Assembly (NCBI GenBank): GCA_029718625.1
Contig: CM056376.1
Span: 124,818,872-124,882,871 of the forward strand
Origin: Synaphobranchus kaupii
Taxonomy: Eukaryota; Chordata; Actinopteri; Anguilliformes; Synaphobranchidae
Direction: 5' to 3'
DNA: 64,000 bases
The position numbers were made by a program, and so were the translations under genes. Within the stretch, counting starts at the first letter, position 1. Every line of letters starts with the position of its first letter. Shown in pieces: positions 48,311-60,834 of this stretch. The notes under the pieces were generated by a model, which saw only the letters and a list, made by a program, of their open reading frames with translations, was not told the origin of the DNA and did not search any database.

Positions 48311-49059
48311 GTGGAACTTAACGGTCACACTGTCCCAGCAGAGCGTTATATCAGAGAGCATCTATAACTAATGAGACTTCACATTCTGCTCTCGACCAGC
48401 CATTATTTTGTCACATTATTTTGTCCGGTAATAAATGTCGGTATTTTCAGGCAGACAAGCCGTTTGTTTTATACATTATACATACACTTTTCTATTCTAC
48501 TATCTTTTGGTAGCAGAAATATGCGCATGTTTATTTCATGAACGTAAACAAAGTTACAGTCATTATTTCAAATAGAATATTTTATATAGAATAATATACT
48601 TATGGAATGTTGCATTTATTCTCGAAACAGTGGTGGTGGGTTGGCCCCAAGCCCAGATGAGCCAAGTGGAAGTAGGTGCGCATTTATCCTGCATAAAATA
48701 GCATTGCCAGAAAGTCTTCTCAAAAGCGTGCTCCTTGCTGGATAGATATGTAAAACTGTTTACATATCAGCAGTGAGCAACTGGGCATATTTGGCGTGCA
48801 AGTTCATTTTCTGCAGTAAGTTTCACTTCGGCAGTGCCTCAGACCTCATCAGTTGAATGACGAACAGACATTTTGAGACAAGTAAAACCAGCACATATCC
48901 ACCTAAGGCAGGCCGATGTAATTCAGACTAACGCCTTCTGTCTGTCACAAAAACACATTAGTAATACCATAGTTGGTGTGGGGCATATTTTTATGCGTAA
49001 GAAAAAATTAATTCTGGTGTAAATCGAACACTGCTGGTGTACGTTTAACACCCTAGCAT

Positions 49060-49430
49060 GTGCGTGTGTCTGTGAGCGGGCTGCACTTTGCGCACGCTTG
49101 CGCCTGTGTCCGCATGTGCCCTGACTGAATCGCTGTCTCTCCCAGCGCCGCTCCCGTGCGGTTAGTTCGCATTCCCTGAATTCCTCCGGGACGTTAAAAG
49201 CGGGTTCACGTCGTGCAAAACCGTATAAATAACCGAGCTAAGGAAACGTGAGAAATGAACGTATGAGCGCCTCTTTTTGCCGCAGGATTCACTGTAATGT
49301 CTCGGCACCCGCGCGCAGATAGCAAGCGGGGCCTCAAAGCGGCTGGGACCCACATCTCGCTGTTCCCCCCTGGAGGCGCTGGCAGCTCCAATTAGCCGGG
49401 ACGGGCGCTTGGCAACCACTTCAAAGAGAG
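49060..49430. promoter_or_regulatory. CpG-rich block in klhl5 intron 1 (second)
   Basis: Moderately CpG-rich (GCACCCGCGCGCAGATAGC, GCCGCTCCCGTGCGG). No exon can be supported. Function unknown. Confidence 0.3.
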
Positions 49431-51589
49431 GCCCCTCCTGTCGCCTTTAGCATGTCCATGTGCTCACCACTTGCCCTCTCTCAGAGCACATGGCACAACA
49501 CTACCACTATTCATCACAGTAACAGATAGAGAGAGGCTCGAGATAAACCGCCGCAGTCCGTATAGACGTGTCCTATCTCTTGGGTGTGTGAAAGCATAAA
49601 AAATGACTTAAACACCCGTGGGCTGTAAATAATCGTAGAGAGAGGTAGGCAGAAGGAGCACTGAATGTAGAGAGTCTCTATAGATATACAGGCACCTCCT
49701 AGTTTTTGACCAGTTGAGAGCAGGACTAAAAATAAATAAACAAAAAAAAAGAAAAAGCTGGGTTTAGCGAGAGGAAAAACAACCCTTCTGGAAAAAGCGC
49801 CGCCCGGCCCTAAGTCAGCCGAAATGCTGGTGCCAAATTGGCGAAGAACTCGCCTCCCCAGATTGCGCAGAAGAAAAAAAAAACACATTTGCATTGAAAG
49901 GCGGTAGGTCTGCTTGTTACGCTTGTTAAGAGATTGGACATATGCAGCGCAGGGGGAAAAAAAGGATTGCGTTTAAGGCAGTAAGCCAGTGAGATGACAA
50001 GTTAATAAGGGATATAAGGGGCTTCCTGAAGCGAGCGCAGGATTTAAGGACAAGATAAAGGGAAGGATCTGCATTTCTGGCAGGGGGAAAAACTTGAACT
50101 TAATTCCAGGTAACTAAGGGGAGCAATAGCAACACTGCCAATAGTTACACCTGAATGATTTATATATTTGATATGAGCACATCGGCGGTTTTTAATGTTG
50201 CAATTTGTTATATGTGCATAGCGCTGAGAATTCAGCCCAAAGGTATGAGTTGTAACTGTTGGGTCCAATTAATTAAAAGCAGCAGCGAAGGGCTCAGACC
50301 GCACAGTGTCAGAAAATGAGTGGTTTAATCTCATAGAGGTTTATTTCCACATGAGTTAGTTTACATTCCTGAGTTTTCATTCCTTTGGCTGTACAGACAA
50401 GCTTCCAGATACGTTGTGTATACTGTGACCTATTGACAGCCATGCACACTTTATCAATATATTTATTTTAGGAGCAGCGCCTCATATTGAATGCCTATCA
50501 TGTCCTCTGAAGGGTGAAATAGACTAGTATATAGATAATGAATAATGCATTGCCAGTGAATGAACCAATGTGTTGCAGTGTAGGCCAGTGCAGGTCTCCA
50601 ACCAAAGCCATGGCATTAGCTCGTGAGATATAAACTGGAGCCTCTGCAGGACCATGGACAGCGCACGTCTCGCCTTTATTTCAGAACCTTGGACAGCGCT
50701 CCCAAAGTCACCTGGGCTACAAAACCACTGACAGCGTCCATCTTACCTCTACCGCCCTGCCGCAGGCAGAGCTCCATCCTTCATTGTAGCATCATGGGCA
50801 ACCATAATCCTTGTATAACAGAAGCAGTCCACACATATGTAGGCAAATGAGTGCACCTGCAGTTGGTAGATCATTAGCATAGAAGGGAATAAAGCTCTTT
50901 TTATAAACAGCTTATTGCCAGCTCACCTGAAGCTGAGGTAAAACCGTTGTGGCATCATTAGACCTTTAAACGCTTAATCTACAGTAGCTGACCAGATTTG
51001 TGCTAATTCCTTTCAATTTTTTCTCAAGTGTGTCATGAAAGCACAGAGAAACCCTGAGTCACGCCTCAGCTTCTGGTCACATTTTGAACTAATTTTAGCC
51101 CTCTATTTTTTTTTCTATAAATATGGACTGCCCAATGGTACTTGAAGGCCCATCCTATTTCTGAAGATTCGGCAAAGCACAGACTAGCGCGTGTTCATAT
51201 TTCAAAGTATCCGCTACCTCCCACTGTTTTCAATTCCACAGTTGTGCTGAGTTGTTAAGTTATTGCATTGAAGACTGCAGGCAATCGATCACCCAAAGGT
51301 GACCTCTTATGCAACGAGGCAGGGGAAACCCTGCCAACTGAATCCATCCCTCCCTGAGTGGTGTTTCTACCAATCACGTGTTTCCCAACTGAATCCATCC
51401 CTCCCTGCGTGGTGCTGCGACCAATCACGTGTTGGCGAATGGAGTCCCAACACTACTTCCACAGTTAGCATTCGATTCCAACTGTGAAAGCAGTTCATGC
51501 AACAAAGACTATTGCTTTAGCGATAGTAATTCCCTTTCTTAATCGAAGGACCATCCCTGCAGTGCACTTGCTAATTAAGGCGTGCATAG

Positions 51590-52035
51590 CTACGCGAGGG
51601 TGCGCGTCTTCTAAAACACACACAGCCAGCTGCTGCGCCTTTCCGCTCTGCAGTTCGCCGCGTGAGCTGCGCTGGAGGACTGTACAGCGCGCGGGCAGAT
51701 TGCGGAGGAGTCATTATTCTGCGGTGAGGTTGGGAATTGAAGTCCAAGCCCTGGGAGAATCCTGGGCCAAATAAACGCTACCATCCCGAGCACTCTCGAC
51801 CTCATTCGCCACTGGCGCAGTCAGCGATCCACCCTCGCGGGCACGGTAGCGGTCTATAAACGAGCTCCCCGGCCGGCTTCGTCGGCCAGGACCCCGAGCC
51901 CCGAGCCCTTTGTTAACATACGACACGCTGCTGTTCCGCCCGCCGCCCTCCCCAGCCCTTGCTACGCTCGCGCAAAACGCTCGCGGCTAACACAGCGCGA
52001 AGAATTACAGCGCAAATGAAACGCCGTCAGGATTT
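51590..52035. promoter_or_regulatory. CpG-rich block in klhl5 intron 1 (third), beside AG repeat
   Basis: Strong CpG content (GTACAGCGCGCGGGCAGATT, GCTCCCCGGCCGGCTTCGTC, CTACGCTCGCGCAAAACGC) about 1.3 kb before exon 2. It is the best candidate within the intron for an alternative klhl5 promoter giving a shorter transcript. No splice-linked ATG exon was identified. Confidence 0.4.
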
Positions 52036-52042
52036 GATTGTC

Positions 52043-52043
<1 letters not shown>

Positions 52044-52106
<63 letters not shown>
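52044..52106. repeat. (GA)n microsatellite
   Basis: A pure GA run of about 60 bp, directly following the CpG-rich block. Confidence 0.95.
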
Positions 52107-52107
<1 letters not shown>

Positions 52108-52438
52108 GCCATTAGACAAATCCATTTTTCTTTTCAAGTGTTCGGGAACAGAACAGCAGTTGGCGTAGCCAGAGGGGTCACACTTCATCAGATTCCTCAG
52201 CGCTAAAGTGTTTCAAATCAAACTGTTCTCCCAAGTGCCTGACGGCATGCAAACAAGCACGCTGTCTTTACGTTATCCGCCCCTTCCTAACACCATGTCC
52301 GCTGCACACAGAGCACACTGTAGCGGAACACACACACGCACACATACATGCATGCACACACACAAAAACACGCCTTCAGTGCAGTTTCCTACATGCCTAT
52401 TTTGAATCCTTGTCATGAGTCACGCAGTAGTCCATTTC

Positions 52439-52595
52439 ATACACAGTTTAATCAATAGCACATTAAATACACAGTTTAATCAATAGCACATTAAATACAC
52501 AGTTTAATCAATAGCACATTAAATACACAGTTTAATCAATAGCACATTAAACACATAGTTTAATCGATAGCCCATTTAATACATAGTTTTAATCA
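52439..52595. repeat. 28-bp minisatellite, about 5.5 copies
   Basis: The unit ACACAGTTTAATCAATAGC plus ACATTAAAT is repeated. The first four copies are essentially identical and the last ones diverge (CGATAGCCCATTTAAT). Confidence 0.95.
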
Positions 52596-53233
52596 TACGT
52601 TTTCTGATCGTCATCATCATATATAAAGGTGAGTCATGCATGCTTAGGCCTGAGGCGTGACCCAATCTTGTGTGTCTAATGCTGCAGAATCAGTTGGGGG
52701 GGGGGGGGGGGGGGGGGGTTACTTTATTAAATTATTTGTCATTTTTTTAATTATATTTTCTCGCCATTATTCTTCCTGGTTTTGGGTTTTGTTAAAGCAT
52801 ATTCAAGTTTTTGCTGTTTAAAAATTTTTTTTTTACATGACATTATTTTAAAGTATTTTTTAAAATATAAGAGTTGTCTACCTCTGAGGTGGATCAAGGA
52901 TTTTCTCCAATCACAGGATAGCAAATAATGAATTACCATTAACAGTTTAGAATAATTTAGGAGGAAGCTACCAGTGCCTTTAATGTTCACTATAATGAGT
53001 GTTGATTCCTCCTTCTGTCCGGCTCAGTTGAGAAGATGGTATCTGCTATTGCAAGGGTAATAAAACTAATCTCCCTACCCTTCTCTACTAATGGCAGAAG
53101 ATGAGACGTTAAGATCGTTTTTGAAAAGCGAGAGTAAAAATGTTGTTCATTAATAATGAATGTAACAATGTACGCCGTACTGTTTTGCACTGCAGGTAAG
53201 GTTTGTCTAAGTGTGTGTTGTCCCTGCCTGTAG

Positions 53234-53416
53234 GACCTCTAACAGCACTCAGACCATATCCTCATGCCAAACCATGGAGCCCTGTGGGCCAGAGGAGCTC
53301 TTCCAGGCATTGAGCCATGCTGAACACACCTTCCACAAGATGGAGAGCTACCTGAGACACAAGCAGCTGTGTGACGTGGTGCTGCTGGCAGGAGAGCGCA
53401 GGATACCAGCACACAG
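53234..53416 (+). CDS. klhl5: Kelch-like protein 5, second coding exon (start of BTB)
   Basis: The 183-bp exon encodes residues 166-226 and part of 227: R-TSNSTQTISSCQTMEPC (human KLHL5 TSNSSQTLSSCHTMEPC), then EELFQALSHAEHTFHKMESY, then LRHKQLCDVVLLAGERRIPAHR. The LCDVVLLAG...IPAHR part is the beginning of the BTB/POZ dimerisation and cullin-3-binding domain. Asp213 in LCDV is the usual conserved Asp. The near-identical TSNS-TQT-SS segment separates KLHL5 from KLHL1 and KLHL4, which lack it. The acceptor is CTGTAG|G and the donor ACACAG|GTGAGA. Both split Arg codons. A long CA repeat begins about a dozen bases after the donor. Confidence 0.97.
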
Positions 53417-53428
53417 GTGAGAAGCACA

Positions 53429-53570
<142 letters not shown>

Positions 53571-55479
53571 TGAAACAACAGGTTCTGTACACACATACAA
53601 CATTGATGTATACACAAATACCAGTCATGCACAGATAGCAATGGCAGCTAATGAGCTACAAGGGCAGGTAGAGCCCAAACCTGTTTTTGATTACTATGTA
53701 CAGTTAGCAATAATGCCTTACCTCACTGTTTGATTGCTTCAAATAGTGACTCAGGACATCACTAGAAGAAATTTTAATTATAATTAAAAAACATTATTTC
53801 TACCGACTTTGAAACCCCTAACTCTTTATTTTAATGAGAATGAATTAATGTAACCTGGTCACATTGCATAATTAAATGCATTTAATGTCAAGTGTACAAA
53901 GGTAATGCTGCCACATTAAATACAGTTAAGTAAGGAGGAATGCGGTGGTGGTGGGTAATTCACCATAATGTCAGCAAGTTTGGTTCCATGGTTCTGGGTC
54001 TTTATCATGTTATTGCTGGGTTCTCTCATCCCCGCCGACAGAACGGGGACGTCGCACTGGGCCACACACACATGCACATCCATACGACAAGTGGCAGTGA
54101 AGCAAGATCTATATGCACATGCACACACTTACAAATAAACTCAATCCATGCAGTAATGTCAGTGACAATTCCTCATTATTTCCCAGCAAGCTTCATCACT
54201 CTGCCGCTTAATTAATTGGGTAACTAATGAGGCTCGAGGATCTGCTGGAGCTTTCACTGTTGATTCAGGTCTGTCTGTCTATCTGTATAACTGTCCTTCA
54301 GAGGAAATGTGAGCTCATTTAATCGACTTTGTTGATTGGGAGATTTTCCAAGGGTCCACAAAGCATGGCCCTCAAGTGGACCTGGGGTCATTTGTTCACG
54401 ATCCGTCTGGCATGCTGACATCTCATTGGGTTTAAACGAGTGATTGCGTCCTCGTGTCATCCAGGTCCGAGCTCAGTGATCAGTCTGTAGTAAAGATGAA
54501 CTGTGATGGAGTGACTGGATGTTTAGCCAGATTGTATTGATCCTGTATGTTTTCTGTTCCCAGTTTTGCCTTTTGTTGCAAAATAGATGATTTTGTTTTC
54601 ATGCTTTAAAATGCTGCTGAAGTTTTAAATTGGTGAACACTTCTCCAGAAAATGATAGTTTGGTTGAGTTATTAATTAATGTTAGTATTTGGGTTCCTTC
54701 CAATTCAGTAATACAGTGCAATCTCAGAATAGCAGATGTAGAAATTAGGCCTCTTGGATGATCCAGCATGTTAAGAAATAAAATAATTGTCAGGATCTCC
54801 AAGTGTGAGGGTTTACAAATTCATAGAGATATAACTTGAAGTGCAATATTTGCTGAACAAAAAATGATTCATCAGAAAACTACAACCAAATTAAATGTCA
54901 TGCCTTCCTATTCGCTACAAGTATGCAGAATAGTATATTATAGAGATTTACTTGCAGGCTGGAGCAATGAGTTTGTAGCACAGGAGAAAAAAAAAACATG
55001 AAAATGAAGCTAAAAGCCATTCCTGGGAGAAGTGGACCCTTGTCAGCACTGGGCCAGAGGGCCACAAGTGTCTGACTTATAATGCAAAACCCCATAACAT
55101 TCACAGGTTAGTGAGATGAGCCCGTTTGATTGACTCTCCAAAGCTGGCTTACCTCCTCATCTCAGATGTACTGCCTTAGATTGTTTCTGGTCACTATTAA
55201 GGGTCCTGAAAATGTACAATAGAATATCAGAATATCAATTACCAATAATTTACTATTGATTTAAATATATAAAATAAATAAATACATGTAAGAGGAGCAG
55301 GAGTAAGCAATAATAATAATAATAACAATAATGGCTGCTGAAGAGTAGTAGCCATATTGTGTCAACTCTTCCATTTTGTTTTAAGTGGCATTTCCATGGA
55401 TTTTCCATTTCCTGGGAAATGCACACATAGAGAGGGTTGATGTGCAACGTACAGGGAAAGTGGGTCACAGCGGCCTGTT

Positions 55480-55930
55480 ATTTTCCCCGGGGTACTGGTC
55501 TTGACCGGCCGCCTGCTCCGACACCGATATATCTTCCGGCTCGCTGAACCTTGGCCCTCCATTTTTGGAGACGGTACGGCGGTCCTTATTCCCCGCAGAG
55601 CCTCCGGCTGCATTGTAAGGCGCGTGCGGCGGCGGGTCGATCTTGCGATACACTTCTAAAGGGCATCTGCGGGGGTTGCGCACAAAGGCCCTCGCATCTC
55701 CGGCAAGCCGCAGATCGGCTCATGACATCAAAAGGAAATCCACAAAGCCCGGCGAGCCTTAGAAAGTCCTGTCGGAGGGTGCAAGGGCGTCGCGACGGCC
55801 CCGCTGGGGCTATTTTACATCTTTATTTTGGCAATGGGCATTCTGGCTGTTACGCCAGCCCTCGCTCTTCATTGTTAATTTAATCCTTCTGTTCCTCTTA
55901 TCTGTTTTCGCACTGGCAGGCGGGAACGTT
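55480..55930. promoter_or_regulatory. CpG-rich block in klhl5 intron 2
   Basis: GC- and CpG-rich DNA (TTGACCGGCCGCCTGCTCCG, GCGTGCGGCGGCGGGTCGAT, GGCGTCGCGACGGCCCCGC) bounded by AT-rich sequence. Overlapping open frames on both strands are not recognisable. Regulatory role unproven. Confidence 0.35.
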
Positions 55931-58900
55931 TGCCGCGCGTTGTTGAGAATCTTTGGATGCATCTCCAGTTCTGCTCTGAGGGTGCCGGAAAATGCGATTT
56001 AGGAATTGACTCACCAAAGCTTGCACTGAATTTCAAGTAAAAAGTGTAACTTTTCGAATTTCTATTTATTAAACATAACTTGATGTGGAAGTTTTGTTGC
56101 TCGTAAGTTCTTCTTTCTCTTGCAGAAATGTTTTGGAAAGACATTTTTTGCTGAGTTATTCCACGTTCGGGAAGCAGAGCTCCCTCATTGTCATGTCTAG
56201 ATGCTGTTTCCCTTGTATTATGAGCTGAGACAGTGAATGAGAAACACAAAGCCATAGGTTTTCCAATAAATATATACACAAGTGCACATTGGGTTAGACC
56301 AATAGGTGCAAATAAATAATATAAAACACAAATAATTGTTTGATAACGTCAAGGGATGGCTTCTGCTTGTCGAGGACTGTCATCTGAACCTCGCAAGGAA
56401 AGGCTCCCCCTCCTAATTTTATCTTTTCGTTGCTCTCCCTATCTTGTGCAATAACTGTCCGCCCTATTTTGATTCCAAACAAAAGTCCAGAATTCTTTGT
56501 TGGTGTGTCCACCTCCACCTCTGTATTTTAAAAGCCAGCACAGTTTAAGATGGATATGTAGAAATTAGGAGAAATTAGATGGTCTCTTTCTTGTTCCCTC
56601 TCTGTCTTTCTCTCTCTCCTTCTCTCTCCCTCCCGCTCTCTCGCTCTCTCTGCCTCTCGCTCCATTCCTCTTTCTCTACCGTACAGGGTTCAGGAAGTTC
56701 AAGTGATATGGTAAGGGTGAGCGCGTCTGTCAGGTCTGAGCGTCTCTCTCTCTGATTACTTGTGTCAGCTTTGTTGCTCTGGAAACCCCCGGGCGTGAGT
56801 CTGTGCACAGAGGCACCCTCTTAAACCCATCACTCAAAAACAGAAGAGCTTACTCTTCAGTCCTCTGATTTATTCCTCCACCTTGACACATAGGGTCACA
56901 ACTGTGGTGCTTACAATTACGGCCTACCACAAGGTGACCTGTAGTAGGAGACCAGCTAGCCAAAGGAGAACCGAGCATCATGCGTTTAAGATATCATAAG
57001 GTATATGTGTGTGCGTGTGTCGCTCTGGATAAAAGCATCTGGTAAATGACGAAATTAAAAAAATACTAGATGTTGTGCAAGATCACACCATTGGTGCCTG
57101 AAGGCAGATGGGGGGGGGGGGGGGGGGTATTCAGGGTTTCAAAAGATATATAAAAAATTTAATATTGCAGGGCCCTTTGGAACCATTGCAGTCAAGGGTA
57201 AATTTTGCTGCTGTCCTTAAAATACATTGTTCACATTTAGTTCAAGCTTCTTTTATATAATTCGAAACCACAAATTGAATCGTTATTGATAAACGACAGT
57301 GGTTTAAACAAGGAGAGACCAGCGTAGACAAAAGAGGCTGATAATTAGGAGTATAGCCTTAGAATTGATCTTCTTTAGAAGCCCAATCAATCACATAAAT
57401 GTCATTTTGGGACACTGTCAACAGGGCATAAATAATGAATAAAGTGTTGATCAGCGGGCAAACAAGCCCAAACCAATTGACACTAGTTTGTAGAGCCAAG
57501 TAACATTTCCAAACAGGTTCACTTTAGGATGAAGTCGTTCACTAGCACTAAAGATAAACACGGATTTTGCAATTCAAGCACGCGGTGTGAATATGGGAAC
57601 AAACAGTGGCGGACATGATGTGGGCGTTTCGATCGCACGTCGTTGCACCTTTTTTTTCCTCAAGCTGTCCTGTTGCCATTCATCCTATAACTGTTTCAGT
57701 ACAGCGCTGAACAAAGCTTTGAGCAGTAGGAGGAACATTATCATCGCAACACGTGTAAATCAAAGCGGCTCGGCGGGGAGGCCGTGGGAGGGGCGGGGGA
57801 GGCGTGTCACTTTGGCTTTTCAGAAAGCGTGGACGGTAATGAATGACTCAGGCTGGGCGGCAGTGGTGCTTTGGACTCTGGGTAAGCTTGCGGGTTTTTG
57901 AGGCCTGCTGCATCGTGGTAAATACCGAGCATTCTATTTCCATCGCTTCGGCTCGCTTTGACCACTGCTGTCACACCAGACGTTCAGAGTGTGTTGAAAA
58001 CTGTGCGGGAAGTAATGATATGTCCCCCACAACACCCCTGAAGAAGCACAGACATACTCTTTCATGTACGGTGATGATACCCTCTAACTCCAAAAATAAT
58101 TATACAAAGCTTGTCATGTACCTCCCTTTTATAGAAATGACAAAAGAGCGTATGACAAAACATACTGTCTCCCGTTTGCTCATTGCTCTCTCTCCCTCCC
58201 TCTATTATAGACAACCCTTCCTCTCTTTCTTCCCCATTCTCTCTTCCTCTGTTTCTAGTCCTCCTTCTCTTTCTCTACCTAACTTATTTTCTCTCACTCC
58301 TTCTCTCACTCTCCTTTCTTTCTCTTTCCCGCTCTCTGTCTGTTCCATTACGCTTCCAGCTGAGCTGAAAATAGGCCCTGTCACTGCAGCAGACGGCTCA
58401 GGCCCTCCACCCCACTATGAAGATGTATAGAGGAACCCACTTCAAATCCAATTTCTGCAGCAGCAGCTGCTGCTTTTGGGAAAGTTCACTCTTATCAAAG
58501 TGGAGTGGGATAACAGAGACATGGTTAGGAGTGAGGGTGGGCGTGGCCAGGAGACGGACAGGCTTCTCTGCATCTCGATGTGAGGCTTGTGGACGGGGGC
58601 CAAGCGGAACACGCAGGGCGAGTCCTCGTCTGGTTTATAAGGGGCCACAGCACAGTCACCGGTTTAACATATGTTACCCTCTTCAGTCCTGAGTGCGGTG
58701 CAGAAAGAGGGTGTGGGGTGCATCCATAATTTAGGGGACAAAGTCTTCCTCTGTTTACCCGGCCCACAGAGGCAGAGACAGGGCTTAATTATGGATGTGC
58801 AGATGGAGCAGTCGTGTTGGTTTGTAACTGGGGGTGCACAGCTGTGGAGCTGAAGAGAGTCTCAGTGTGTTGGCTCATGGCAGCTCCTTCATCCTCAGAT

Positions 58901-59793
58901 CTTCAACACAAACAGGAGGAGGGAACAAAGGAAGCACTCCTTCAACACAGATACAGATTTATAACACACACACACACACACACACACGGAAACACACATA
59001 AAAACAGGCACGCGAATGTACACACACAGTGCACACACACACAAATGCACTCCAAGGCATGCATAATACACACATACTCACACGCACACACCAACACTAC
59101 CACCACCAACGCACACACACACACGCTTTCACGCATGCTCATGTTTACACACTCACACCTATCCAGAGGTCATCTGTGTGCATTACAGAATGATTTCCTG
59201 CCGCTACATGCTCTTAAAAGCCTTGCCAGGCCAAAGGTGTGCTCCCTGAGGGGCTCTAACTGTTGCTCTGGAGCAGGTGAAGTTAAGATGTCAGGAAGAG
59301 CTAAAGGGGTTTGCTGATAGGGGACATGCTATCTGTGTCAATATTTAAGCAGCAATACTATTCGTCGTGATTCACCGGATGACAGCCCAGCGGTTAGCGG
59401 GAAGGCTAGGGGAGATGTCGTCTCCGCCGCAATCCTTTAAATTCATTCCTCTACACACTTCAGTGCGTTGGTGTGAAATTTCTAAATTGCGCTAGCCAGA
59501 GATATCATACTGGGAGACTGGAAGGGAAATGCCAATGTGAATTTCAGGGAGTTGGCAACGGGGAAAAAAAAAGTAGTGTTATTTTATTGTTCTCCATTCC
59601 TTTGGCTTCATTCCTTATCCGGCTGACTTAGTTTCCAAAGATTAATTGTTAATATGCGACAGCCTGTGGTATCTGATGAGGAAAATGTAGCTTCCCTCCA
59701 GCAAAACCGTGAGCGCCTTCGGAAAACCTATAAGCGTTCCTTTTGGTGTGTCACTGCAGTTGGCCGATCTGATTAATCAATGTGACCCTATAG

Positions 59794-59988
59794 CAGTGGT
59801 CCCCAACCCTGTTCCTGAAGACCTATCGCCCTGTAGGTTTTTAATCCAACCCTAACAATGCACACCTCATTGAACAGCTGTAGAGATCTCATTGAGCTTC
59901 TAATTAGTAGAAGTAGGTGTGCCAAATTAGGGTCGGAATTAAAACCTACAGGACGGTAGATCTCCAGGAACAGGGTTGGAGACCACTG
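59794..59988. mobile_element. hAT-type MITE, 195 bp
   Basis: The termini CAGTGGTCCCCAACCCTG and CAGGGTTGGAGACCACTG form inverted repeats extending inward through CTGTAGGTTTT/AAAACCTACAG. Flanking 8-bp repeats are CCCTATAG and CCCTATAA. Non-coding. It lies about 500 bp before klhl5 exon 3. Confidence 0.92.
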
Positions 59989-60495
59989 CCCTATAAAGTG
60001 GGTAATTTTACTCTTTCACAAAATGTAGATGTAACAGATGCCTGAATCCCTGAAATATGTGACCATTTATATGGCCACCAAGGGACCATTTATTCAAATC
60101 AAATAAAACCATTTTCAATGAACTAATTAGTCATCCAGTGAAGTTCCATATAAATGTGTCTCCATGGCAACATTTTGCTTTTAGTGTGAGAAATGAGAAG
60201 TTTAACAGAGAGCACTTTAATTGACTTTCTGTAAAGCCTGTGTATCTGAATATGTCATCTGGTAAGAAGATTTTTAGAGATTTTTATTCAGCTGTCATCG
60301 TTTCCTTATAGAGTTGTGTGTTTTAGCCTTGTTGTTGAGTATGCAATCAAACCAGTGAGCAAGATGGCGAAGATGAAAATATAAATTTTCTCCAGAATTA
60401 AGAGCAAATTTGAGGTCACTTAAGTCATCGTTTCATCTGTTTCTCCTCTGTTCTCTGTTCTCCGTTCCTGCCGTGCCCGTCGCTCCCTCGTCCAG

Positions 60496-60632
60496 ACTGG
60501 TTCTGTCTTCGGTGTCAGATTACTTTGCCGCCATGTTCACCAGCGATGTCAGGGAGGCCAAGCAGGAGGAGGTGAAGATGGAGGGTGTGGACCCTGATGC
60601 ATTGTGGGCACTGGTGCAGTACGCCTATTCAG
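60496..60632 (+). CDS. klhl5: Kelch-like protein 5, third coding exon (BTB continued)
   Basis: The 137-bp exon completes Arg227 (AG|A) and encodes [20 protein letters not shown], then [20 protein letters not shown], then QYAYS and the first base of a Gly codon. Human KLHL5 reads [46 protein letters not shown]. This is the core of the BTB fold. The donor is TTCAG|GTATGT. The following exon (expected to begin with the LELKED block) is not found before the window end, so the gene is 3' incomplete. About 272 residues of a roughly 700-residue protein are present. The acceptor is preceded by a good pyrimidine tract. Confidence 0.97.
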
Positions 60633-60834
60633 GTATGTTAAGCAAATGTTTAAATGCCTTTCTGGCACTACAGATTTGTTACCTTTTGCAGTCAGACTGC
60701 AACTCTGGAATGTCTGCTTCCGAACAGTTCTCATAATCTGTTATCATTGTTACTGTTATCGGTATTGCTGTTTCTGTTGTTATTATTCATTCTGCAGACA
60801 GTACATGATACATATAAGCAAAGTACAGGAAGCA

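Larger units (their letters stand above)
43121..53233 (+). other. klhl5: klhl5 intron 1 (10.1 kb)
   Basis: The intron runs from GTATTC to CCCTGCCTGTAG. It holds a C homopolymer (45825-45839), a 55-bp tandem duplication, two hAT elements, several CpG-rich blocks, an AG microsatellite, a 28-bp minisatellite and a G homopolymer (52696-52718), listed separately. 43200-45820 shows no recognised element. Human KLHL5 has alternative first exons, so some CpG-rich blocks may be alternative promoters. Confidence 0.85.

Noticed and set aside
52439..52595. CRISPR-like array
   Set aside because: Contiguous 28-bp tandem units without unique spacers, in a vertebrate intron. It is a minisatellite.
57843..58430. 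Whole 195-codon open frame as a gene
   Set aside because: Most of it is low-complexity pyrimidine-tract translation. Only the last 23 codons are kept as a weak exon candidate.
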